A DNA stretch of 64,000 nucleotides. It comes from Microvelia longipes (taxonomy: Eukaryota; Arthropoda; Insecta; Hemiptera; Veliidae). Location: positions 48,422,057 to 48,486,056 of the forward strand of contig JACMZG010001870.1 of NCBI GenBank assembly GCA_018340805.1, written 5' to 3'. Below, in pieces: positions 23,101-35,100 of this stretch. A model generated the notes under the pieces. It had not been told where the DNA came from, ran no database searches, and saw nothing but the letters and a program-made list of their open reading frames with translations. A program made the translations under genes and the position numbers. The first letter of the stretch is position 1. Each line of letters opens with the position of its first letter.

Positions 23101-26100
23101 ACAAACAGGCGATAGGTTGACTTATCCCCTTTATATTCAGTAACCAGCAGGCAAACATTTGCAAAAGGGTATAACTCGACTTATGTCTTTTATATTTATA
23201 ATTTTTTCAACTTATTGAAGTCTAAATGGGTTAACTTAACTTATTACGTTTATACTAAATGCTTATGTTCAAAATAAAAGATATTTCCTTTGCATTGAGT
23301 TAATTAATTAAAAAACTAATTATCGTAGATATACATTTATTATACCAATGGAAAGAGCTTTTTTTGTTGATTCCAGTGACAGTAATAACTTAAAATCGAC
23401 ATTTTTGGACTTATCACCTTTTTACTTTTTGGTATCCAAATTTAACATGTGTTTCTCGTCTCTCCTATAATTCTACAAATCCGTTTCCTGGACTCTACTA
23501 AAAACATGTGAGTTGAGAGAGAAGTATAAATTACACCATGGAATAATTATCTATTTACCTGATAATATGGAAGTAATTTTAATTTCAATATTAATAAAAA
23601 CTTCGTAAAGGGAATTTTCAATCAACTTTCTCTGTAAGGTAGACATGACTTGGTGCTGCTGGTTCATCAGCTGACAGTATAAAGTCATTAGGTCATCGCT
23701 AGGCTCTCTAATCTGTAAACAAATATTGGTAGACACTATATAGAAAAAGGAAGATTGATAGACAATCTTCTTTTATAGAGAACCTTCCTTGATAGACACT
23801 GTCGATAAAGACATAGACAATGAATGTCGATAAAGACATAGACAATGAATGTCGATAAAGACATAGACAATGAATGTCGATAAAGACATAGACATAGACA
23901 ATGAATATCGATAAAGACATAGACACTGTCGATAAAGACTCGACTTTTAACCTATAATCTCGTTTCATAAGATACCTTAATATTGAGTAATGCAGCAAGC
24001 TGAGAGAAGCCGCTGGGAGGATTATCAGGATTTAACAGCCATGATGCCACTATCGGATCCAATAAATCCCACATGTAGCAAACTGAAATATGAAACATTT
24101 ATAAGATTTGATCACAAGTGTGCAACTATATTATTCAATTTAAATTTTCATAAAAAATTATCCTATGTTTTTACCTTATTATTATTATATATTTTTTTTG
24201 GGAGGTCGACTACACTAGACGTTACAGCGAGCCATTTGGTTAACACTTCTAGTATGTATAATTACTGTATATAGGTATTTGAGTATAGCTAGTGAGAGAG
24301 GTGGGGAGTAATATTCTCGAGTCTCCAGCAACCAATACGAGAGGGGCTCGTCTCTATACGATATTTCATATCATAATAATATCAATATCAGACCGTCAAT
24401 CAAACATCAAATTAGTGTTTTGAAAATACTTAACAACCTACACTTACTTTTTCCAAAATATTTTGATTTTGCTATTATTCACTTATTATGTAGTTTTATA
24501 ATTGCCGCAAAAAAAAATTCGTTTAAAACATTTAAAAAAAGAAATAACACAATTCAAAAGCCTAACCAAGGAGAAAAAATAAATTTGCGTTTAAACTTTC
24601 TTATGCAGATAATAACTGAGAAACTCATACACAACAACAAAAATGAAGACACAACAACAAGACATTTCTTTTACTGAATTAAAGTAAAATAATAGAGATA
24701 GAAGTCATCAGACATCAAGTTGTCTCTTCATTCATTGATTCAAAGTAAAATAATTGAAATAGAAGATATAAGTAATTAGAAATCTAACCAAAATGTAATA
24801 TGAAGCAATGTATAATTTAAAATAAAATACAATCATATACAGAAAGAAGACAGAAGACAACAATTGATTTCAGTTTTATACAATTAAATTACTTTAAATT
24901 TATTAACTATATACATAAAGATACAAAAAATACATTAACACGCATAAATCGGAGAACTAGAAAAACACGATGATCAATTGATCATCGTGTTTGTATTGAT
25001 TAATATCAATATATTAATCAATTAAGATGATGATTAAAAGACAAGTTGCTTTGCGAGGTAGAATAAGGGAAGAATTGTAAAATGTGAAGGGGTAGAATAG
25101 AAAGAGCTTGTGGTTGACGAGGTGGGGGGACTGGAATCTTATAACTATATTCCTATCTCACTGCGAGCTGAAACAACTAATATAATATAAGTTTAACCAA
25201 ATGGCTCGCTACAACGTCTAGTGTCGACTACTAGGTCATTTTCCTCCAGCATATTACAGAAGACTTGGTGGGTGGTTAAAATAGTTTGAATTTATATAAA
25301 TATACTTAGATAAGTTTAATTTTGTAAATATACTGAGAAGATAAATTGATATGAGTTGAGAATGAATAAAATATGACGACTGATCTATGTACTCGGTACT
25401 AAAATATGACTACTCGTACTGTACTCGTACTAAAATATGACTGTACTCGTACTATGACTGGGTACTAAATATGACTGTACTCGGTACTAAAATATGACTG
25501 TACTCGGTACTAAAATATGACTGTACTCGGTACTAAAATATGACTGTACTCGGTACTAAAATATGACTGTACTTGGTACTAAAATATGACTGTACTTGGT
25601 ACTAAAATATGACTGTACTCGGTACTAAAATATGACAACTGTATAATATAAATTTAGGGTGCATTCGCGACGCTCGAGCGCTCAGAGCGTTCTGAACAAG
25701 AGGTGTATTCTAGTTACCATGATTGTGCTCAGAGGCGTAGCCAGGGGGAGGAGCCAAAAGAAGCGGGAAGCCAGGATAGTAGTGGTGGGACTGATCCAAC
25801 TAATCGTGCTTTCGGCAGGTTCAGTTCGATCACTTCTCCCCACTCCTATTCAATTGAAACCTTCTTAGCGGGAAATACAAAATTTTATCTCACTTTCATA
25901 TTCACATGTACTGTGCTGTCCTGTTTCTGTGTTGTGTTTCTGCTGTTTCTCTTTAATTTATACGTTTTAGTTTTAATTAAATGATTGAATTTTTGAAAAA
26001 ATGACAACAACAGTAACATAACCTAATAACTGTACACACAAGCCTGAATAAAACGCGTTCGCGAGACCAAGTGTGGTCAGTGAGATGGTGGGGAATTTTT

Positions 26101-29100
26101 GTCCCCACCATCCCCTCCACCACTGAACACACTGATCCGAGCGCTCTGAGCGCTCGAGCGTCGCGAATGCACCCTAAATGAATAGGTTTTAAGATGTTCT
26201 GATTAAGATGTTCTGATTAAGATGTTCTGAGTAAGTCGAATTGTCATTCACTAAGTCGAATTGCCATTCAACAAAGTGACCCCATCGAAAATCAAAACAT
26301 AGAGATGAATGCAACACGAAACACACGTCAAAAACCAACTGCACATGCTTGGTACGAACTGCGCATGCTTATGATCCTTATAACAGCGCAGGTCTTAAAA
26401 TTTAGAGGCAAACTTATAACCTAAAGGGAGGTAAGTTTGCTCCTATTTCTCTACCTCATAAACTTCCATGGGGTCAGAAATGTTCCTTAATGCGTCATCC
26501 CCTTTGTTCAACATCCTTGGTTGAACTAAATGAAGGAACTGAAGCAGTCTTTGTATGATTTGTTCGTTATCCTGTAGAATATCAGGCATGTTTGATGGTA
26601 GTGAATTTTGCTTTCTAAGAGTATCTAATTGCGGACAGTTGCATAGGAGGTGGAAAACTGATAGAATTTGGCCGCACCATGAGCAAATTGGTTTTTCTTC
26701 TTTAGATATGAGATATCCATGAGTCATCCTAGTATGCCCTATGCGCAATCTAGCCAAAATAACTTCCTCATGTCTATTATGTCTGAAACTTGTCTTCCAG
26801 TTAGATAACGTTGGTTTAACATATTTTAGTTTGTCATTTGCACTGTTGGACCAATTAGCTTTCCATTTTCCAACCAAAGCAGCTTTAATTTCTCTGTCTA
26901 GATCTTTTGGCGTGACAAGAGTATTGGTCGGTTCCCCATCCAATACTGCAGATTTTGCAAGCAGATCAGCTTTATCATTACCTTTAATTCCTACATGGCT
27001 TTACAAGTATGCAACTATAATTATTCAGCTTAAATTATCATAAAAAATTATCTTATGTTTTTACCTTATTATTAATTTCATTTTATCTTATATTGAATTG
27101 TTATTTGTACTTTTCCTCATTTATACCGTAGGTATATAGGAAAAGTATTGTGTTTGCAAAAAAACCGAAACCGGGATGAAACCGGAATTATCAGTTTCAG
27201 TTGTTTTTAAGGCCTCCTGAGTGGTTTTCCCTAAGTTGTCTATCTGTATGTGTGTGTGTCTGTTATCATCGTAGCTCCTAGTGTATTTATGCTAGAGAGA
27301 TAAAATATTGGGCAAAAATCAGTCTACAGCTGTAGTTGTGCTAATCGGAAAATATTTTTTTAAGACATCATTAACCCGCAATAATGACTCGAAAAATCAT
27401 AAAACGCGGAAAAATGATGAGATCTGATTTAAATGTGGCACGCATGTAGCCATGTATAAGACCAACATATGTGCCTAGTTTCATCTCATTATCAGCATTA
27501 CTTCAATTTTTATCGAATGACTTGTGAACGTTTTTTAAAAAATCAGGAAACATTTTTTAGTTGAAATTTAGTACAAGTGAATACCTTTACTTAATAAATA
27601 AGTACTTTAAGTTAAGATTCAATACTACAAGTATATCCATACTTTTTGTTGGATGATAAAGTTAAGTAGCATAGAGCGTGGTCAGTGCTGTATGGGTGAC
27701 CGCTGAGAAGGAAAAGGATACATTTACTATCTGAGGACGAGCTAAGCGAGTCTGAAGACATGTTGCTGCATAAATTTGGCGACATGTATATTCTGAGGAC
27801 GAGCGGAGCGAGCCCAAAGCAAGGAGGATGAGCGTAGCGAATCCGATGTGATGAGGAAAAGTTCCGAGGTACCCCGTACCCGATTTTTTAAATATTTTTT
27901 CCCCTCAACTAATGGGGTATAAATTTAAAAAATATAATGTGTTCAACCTAAAAGTGTGAAAACGAGATGTCATTGTAATTATCTGTTTCTTTTATAACAT
28001 TCTGAATGTTTGTTTTCATCGTGTTGTCTTTCAGACTGTCCGTCTGTATTTTTCTGTATGTCTGTGTCACGCATAACTCCCGCTGTGTTCACTTTAGAGA
28101 GTTAAAACTTTGAACAACCGTCAGATATAAGTTAAGCTGCCTAGAAGATGCCATTTTTAGACTATTTTGCTGAGTCATCACCAATTTAAAAAAAATATAA
28201 ATCGAGAAACTTTCAAGTTGAAATTCGACACAAATGTACATGAGTATTAAATTGATCCACGGAGACGTAGTAATGGTAATATGGGGGGAGGGGTAGTAAC
28301 TACCAGGCAAGTAGGCCACGTTGTTGGGCCCCTTTTTGCCAACTCCCTAAGATATTGTTCTACTCCTTTTAATTTCAAGTGTAGGTATGTTTCATCTAAT
28401 CTAGACAGAAGAGCCGTGGATTTCTATGGTTCCTCTCATGCTTTTTTCAAGCAATCCTACATATTTTCACTGACTCTTATGGTCTAGTGAAAACTAGGAA
28501 CAACACGTGCCCTCACTGTTAAACCAAACCTCCACACACTTTAAACTACAAGGCAGAAACAGTATATAGTATTATAATAAATCTACTATGAGGGTCCTAA
28601 ATTTTGCCTATACCCAGTTTCATTTAGGGTAAGGGATCTTTAACGAGTACATGATAACTGTAACGTATGCAAACCAGCTCTACACGTAAATACTAAACCT
28701 GGATAATACACATACCGACCATCTGGCATGTCGAACGTAAGACGCTAGTGTTCTCATATTGATATTTTGGAATATATTGTAATAACTAAATGTTAATAGA
28801 TAATCTAAATAATAATCTGTGTTATTATTAGCCTTACATGGTGCCGAAACCCGGGAATAAGAATATTGGGTAAATAAAACTTGGACATTGTTTTTCCAAA
28901 ATCGAAGTGATAGTTTTTTAATTTTGTGATCAAGATGTCTTCTAGCCATTTGCGATCTCCTAGTCATTTGCAGCTTATAAAAGGGGAGGATTCCGCGCTA
29001 ATCTGGAAACGCTGGAAGCAATCCTGGGAATGGTATGCGACTGCCATAAAATTAAAGGATGAAGATGAAGAAATTCAGATAGCAACCTTCATGACCACAA

Positions 29101-32100
29101 TTGGGCCTGATGGTATAGCGATTTATGATGGATTTACATTTCTCCCAGTTGAAAAAGGTAAATTAAATACAATAATAGCAAAATTTAACGACCACTTCGT
29201 CCCTAAAACAAACATTATGTATGAACGTTATATATTTAATAAGCTCCAACAGGAAGAGGGGCAAACATTTGAAGAATTTCATGCTCAAGTACAGTGCAAA
29301 GCTAAATCATGCAATTACGGAATTTTAGTTCATGAACTAATGCGGGACAAAATTGTTCATGGCATAAGAACTGCCAACATCCGGGAAAGACTTTTAACAG
29401 AAGATGATTTAACCTATGACAAAGCAGTGAATATCTGCAGAACTATGGAGCTTGCAAAAACACAGTTGAATGAAATGGAAGGCCTGCCTAAAGTTGAATC
29501 AATCAGAAATAATGAACATAAGATAAAAAATTGTTCATGGTGTGGAACTTCTCATAAACCAAGACGCTGTCCAGCATATGGCAAAAAGTGTGAGAAATGT
29601 GGCATTAAAAATCATTTTTCTTCTATGTGCCAGTCTGAAAATAGAGTTAAAACTAAAAATACTAGAAAGAAGAATATCTCAGTGCTGCGGGAAAGTGAAA
29701 ACTCTTCTGATGAAGAAAATGGTGTGTTTTTTATCTCTTCACTCAAAAATATTGACGAATTTAAATCCACAAATTGGGTGGAATCACTGCAACTCCCTCT
29801 CAATCAGGCCGTGACTTTCAAGCTAGACACAGGAGCAGAAGTGAACACTATCTCTAAAACAATAGCTGGTAAGTCAAAATTAAAAATAGCTAAAACTTCA
29901 ATTAAACTTGAATCATATTCAAAACATAGAATTGATGTGTATGGAGAGACTCAAGCACAAGTTATCAGCCGAAAGGGGAAGGCCTTGCTAAAATTCTTAG
30001 TCCTTAATACAGACGACTACCATCCGGTGCTTAGTGCAGAAAGTTGTGTCAAATTAGGCTTTATTAGTAGAATTGACATGGTTACTACTCCAACAGAAAA
30101 AGATACTTACCAAAACATAGGCTGTCTAAAAGGGTTTAAATATGAAATAGATTTAGTAGACAACCCTCAGCTCCCAATCATACCACCACGTCGGATCCCT
30201 TATTCTATTCGGGATGCAGTAAAAAAAGAATTGGATAGAATGGCTGATAATAAAATTATTGCTCCTATAGATGAGCCAACACCAGTGGTCTCTCCAATGG
30301 TAGTAGTTAGGCAAAAGGGGAAAATAAGAATTTGTATTGACCCTTCAGCATTAAATCGTAATCTTAAAAGAAAACCATCACCAAATAAACAGCATCCACC
30401 CTCTGGGCAAGAGGATAACCAGGTCAAAACTCAAGACTCAAACTTACCAAATCCGCCTCCAGAAGTGGACTCAAAAGCAGTCTTAAATCCAATTCATGAA
30501 AATGGCGATAGCCAAGATCCATTTCTGAATATAGATTATGGGGACACTCCTCCTACCGGCTGGATATTTAAAGAGGATGAAGGAAAAGACAACACAGTGA
30601 TGGGGACACCTAAGACGACAAAGCCTCCCAGTCAAGAAGGACCAGGTGTAACAACAAAAACAACTAGAAGTGGAAGGCAAGTAAAACCTCCTCGACGTTT
30701 AATCCTTCAATCCCAAGCATATCTTGAGAAGGAAGATGTAACGTATGCAAACCAGCTCTACACGTAAATACTAAACCTGGATAATACACATACCGACCAT
30801 CTGGCATGTCGAACGTAAGACGCTAGTGTTCTCATATTGATATTTTGGAATATATTGTAATAACTAAATGTTAATAGATAATCTAAATAATAATCTGTGT
30901 TATTATTAGCCTTACAATAACGTACAGGCTCGAGACCACCGGCTTTACGTCCCTTCTGAAGGACGTGGTACACAGAATTTTTATCCCTCTCATAAAAATC
31001 CCAGAGGCCCGTGCTGGGATTGAACCCATGACTAATTAAACTCGGGAGTTTAAAGTCCATTCATTCTGTGTATTGGCCGCTTACCTTAACCACTACACCA
31101 CGGGTGACTCTTCACGGAGACGTATGAAAGATAGTAACGTATGAACGTGAGCAGTAATAATAAGATACATTATATCATGGTTTACCTCTTTTCTCGTAAA
31201 ACTTGAACACATCAAGAATCAGCAGTATAAAAGATTGACTGTCGCAGCAAACTTTCTTGCAGTTCAGTCCAAGCAGAAATTCGAAGAATTTCCTGGTAAA
31301 TTATATAAGAAATTATATAAGAAGTAAATTATATAAGTAATTATTATAATTATATAATAATAAATTATATAAATAATATATCAAATAATAAGTTCATACA
31401 TAAAGAAATACTTCGAAATGTTAAATTTAAAAAAATGTTAATTGAATGATTATTATTCGGTGTAGGACGTAAAAGTAATTCATATATTGCCGCCATTACT
31501 GTAATGTAGCGTGTTCAAAAAACAATCTGTGTAAAACCTTCATGAGGTTTCTTTAAAAACGTACATTTTGTTTCTGTTTTCGTTCGTAGACTAATTTTTT
31601 ATTGTTTTTAAAAGGTGTTCAAATGGACAATTTTTGTGTGTTTATTTATAATGCTTTTACATTTTTGAGTAAAAGTGTGAAGCTATGGATGATTCAATGA
31701 CGACGATAATATGGAGTTAATTGGACGTTTGTTTTTTTTTCAATTAAGTATATAGCGCAGTTTATTTAATGAGTTCTACCTCAAAAAAAATAGTGTATGC
31801 CATCCAGCTGAGAATGTCTTTATGTCTTGGCAATTTTTCCCGACTCGCTTCGCTCGTCGGTAAATCTAATTGCCGTGATATAAAGACACACTTCTCAGCC
31901 TTATGGCATAAATAACTATAATCTATTTTTTATTTTTGGTTGAACCATTTAAGGTTTAACCCCTGTCACACTTCTAAGTACAGAAAAGTGATGCGAACCA
32001 CATGTTCATCATCTGGCATGGAGTTAGCATCCAGGACACTTTCAGATAATTTTTCCTCAGAAAATGTCGCTTATGAGGCTGTTTAAATAAGTATGGAATT

Positions 32101-35100
32101 GAAAATGGAAAGCGGGAGATAAATTCAAATTAGCTTCCTGATTCCACAAATATGTATCATTGCAAAGTTAATATACACAGGGTGTTACGTTTCATATTGT
32201 AATTATATTGACATTATATTGAGCCATCAATAATGGCGAATGTCGAATGATCAAAAATAGCCGAGATATTGCATTTTACTTTGCTTTAAAAATTTCCTAG
32301 GTGTCTCTCGCACAATTTTATGTTGTGTCTAGTTGACACAATATACTACCTAGTTTGCATAACATGATTAGTTATCATGTCTTGCAAAACTCGGTAGTAT
32401 CAAGAGATATAATATCAATATCCCATAAGCGATTTTTCCAAAGAAAATTAGCAACAAAAATAATTTTAAATGATAAAAAGCAGGACCTGTACCATCAATT
32501 ATTAGATGATACGTAACCTGGACCGAACTTATAATTAACGACTTACTTCTCGACAGACAGAGCCGCTGATGTTAAGGTTAAATCGAATCTGTAATAGTAA
32601 TAATGTTTATTGCTTGTGTCTTGAATTACTTGAATTAGAATTCCATTAGGAGTACATCCTCGTTTCAGTGTGTTTTGCTCCAAAACTTTATTCAACTGAC
32701 TAAATCCTTCCCTGCAAACCGACAAGTGTTAACATAAATGGTTATGGGATAAATAAAGCCTTCTTTGCACGTCACAAGTGATAACATTAATGGTCAATAG
32801 TTTTAGGAAGACTAAAACCTTCCCTGTGAACCAACAGGTGTTAAAATTATTTGTAATGAAAACACTGAAACCTTCCCTGCAAACCAACAGATGTTAAAAT
32901 TATTTGTAATGGAAGGACTGAAACCTTCCCTGCAAACCAACAGGTGTTAAAATTGTTACTAATGGAATAACTGAAACCTTCTCAGCAACCAACAGGTGTT
33001 AAAATATTTGTAATGAAAAGACTGAAACCCCTGCAAACCAACAGGTTAAAATTATTTGTAATGAAAAGACTGAAACCTTCCCTGCAAACCAACAGGTGTT
33101 AAAATTATTGTAATGAAAAACTGAAACCTTCCTGCAAACAAACAGTGTTAAAATTATTTGTAATAGAATAACTGAAACCTTCCCTGCAAATCAACAGGTG
33201 TTTGAATTAGTGGTAATGGAACGACTAAAACCTTCCCTGCAAACCAACAGGTGTTAAAATTAGTGGTAATGGAATGACTAAAAACCTTTCCTTTAAATCA
33301 ACAGGTGTTAAAATTATTTGTAATGGAATAACTGAAACCTTCCCTGCAAACTAACAGGTGTTAAAATTATTTGTAATGGAAAGACTGAAACCTTCCCGGC
33401 AAACCAACAGGTGTTAAAATTATTTGTAATGGAAAGACTGAAACCTTCCCTGCAAACCAACAGGTGTTAAATTATGTAATGGAATAACTGAAAACCTTCC
33501 CTGCAAACCAACAGGTGTTAAAATTAGTGGTAATGAAAGACTGAAACTTCCCTGCAAACCAAGTGTTGTAAAATTATTTGTAATGGAATAACTTAAACCT
33601 TACCTGCAAACCAACAGGTGTTTAAATTATTTGTAATGGAAAGACTGAAACCTTTCCTGCAAACCAACAGGTGTTAAAATTATTTGTAATGGAATAACTG
33701 AAACCTTCCCTGCAATCCAACAGGTGTTTAAATTAGTGGTAATGAAATGACTGAAACCTTCCCTGCAAACTGTTAAATTAGTGTAATGGAAAGAAACTTT
33801 CCCTGCAAACCAACAGGTGTTAAAATTAGTGGTAGTGGAAAGACTGAATCTTTCCCTGCAAACCAACAGGTAAAATTAGTGGTAATGGAAGATGAATTCC
33901 CTGCAAACCAACAGGTGTTAAAATTAGTGTAATGGAATGACTGAAACTTTCCCTGCAAACCAACAGGTGTTAAAATTAGTTGTAATGGAATGACTGAAAC
34001 TTTCCCTGCAAACCAACAGGTGTTAAAATTAGTGGTAATGAATGACTGAAACCTTCCTGCAAACCAACAGGTGTTAAAATTAGTTTTGGAATGACTGAAA
34101 CCTTCCTGCAAACCAACAGGTGTTAAAAATAGTTAAAAATTCCCTGCAACCAACAGGTGTTATTATTTTATGGAATGACTGAAACTTCCCTGCAAACCAA
34201 CAGTGTTAAAATTAGTGGAATGAATAACTGAAACCTTCCTGCAATCAACAGGTGTTAAAATTAGTGGTAATGAAATGACTGAAACCTTCCCTGCAACAAC
34301 AGGTGTTAAAATTAGTGGTAATGGAAAGACTAAAACTTTCCCTGCAAACCAACAGGTGTTAAAATATGGTAGTGGAAAGCTGAATCTTTCCCTGCAAACC
34401 AACAGGTGTTAAAATTAGTAATGGAACGACTGAAACCTTCCCTGCAAACCAACAGGTGTTAAAATTAGTGGTAATGAATGACTGAAACTTTCCCTGCAAA
34501 CAACAGGTGTTAAAATTAGTTTTATGGAATGACTGAAACCTTCCCTGCAACCAACAGGTGTTAAAATTAGTTTTATGGAATGACTGAAACCTTCCCTGCA
34601 AACCAACAGGTGTTAAAATTAGTGGTAATGGAATAACTGAAACCTTTCCTGCAAACAACAGGTGTTAAGTTAGTTTTATGGAATGACTGAAACCCCTGCA
34701 AAACCAACAGGTGTTAAAATTAGTTTTATGGAATGACTGGCAAACCAACAGGTGTTAAAATTAGTGGTTGTAATTAGTAAGTTTGAAATTGGTTAGAATT
34801 ATATTTTTTCCTTATTTCTACCGTTGATATATAGGAAAAGTATTGTGTTGGAACACTATTAAGCCGAAATCGGGATTACTCAAAACATTTTCCGTTCAGG
34901 TGTTTTGAAGACTTCCTGATTGATTTTCCCATAGTCGTCTGTCTATATTTTTTTAATGAGCGGATGCTCCACTGTAGTAATAAATGCGCTTAGTGCTTTA
35001 AAAACAAATTGCCAGCATGTAAGAATGTTAGCAAGGCGCTTTAGGGATAGGGATTCTTTATTGAGTAGAGTATAATTTAAATATATGTGTGTGACTGAGT

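Larger units (their letters stand above)
28659..30916 (+). mobile_element. Young, internally deleted Ty3/gypsy-type LTR retrotransposon
   Basis: LTRs of 180 bp (28659-28838 and 30737-30916) that look identical, beginning TGTAACG and ending CTTACA, with ATAAC duplicated at 28654-28658 and 30917-30921. A primer site for tRNA-Phe follows the left LTR. One frame carries Gag, protease, the start of reverse transcriptase and an integrase-like tail; most of the enzyme region is missing. It sits inside the SINE at 28270-31112, on the strand opposite to the POLN-like gene. Confidence 0.9.
28270..31112 (-). mobile_element. tRNA-derived SINE, 580 bp, split by an LTR element
   Basis: The - strand 5' end reads CCCGTGGTGTAGTGGTTAAG (A box) and, about 60 bases on, GTCATGGGTTCAATCCC (B box). 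Flanked by a 12-base target duplication CACGGAGACGTA (28258-28269 and 31113-31124). It continues on the far side of the LTR element to a tail with TTACTACC and ATTACTAC. The 3' part resembles the end of the LINE at 40798-41270. A second, 5'-cut copy is at 48825-49318. Confidence 0.85.

Noticed and set aside
23708..23998. 96-codon frame on the - strand
   Set aside because: The 25-bp minisatellite read between two real POLN-like exons, in a frame that does not join them.
25374..25640. CRISPR-like regular array
   Set aside because: Units are head-to-tail without unique spacers; it is a minisatellite in an animal genome.
28926..28934. Start of the LTR element frame at 28926
   Set aside because: The codon there is GTG; the first ATG in frame is at 28935.
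33627..34658. Open frames of 63-112 codons on the - strand
   Set aside because: They are the 53-bp splice-site array read in two open frames; no start context and no conserved domain.
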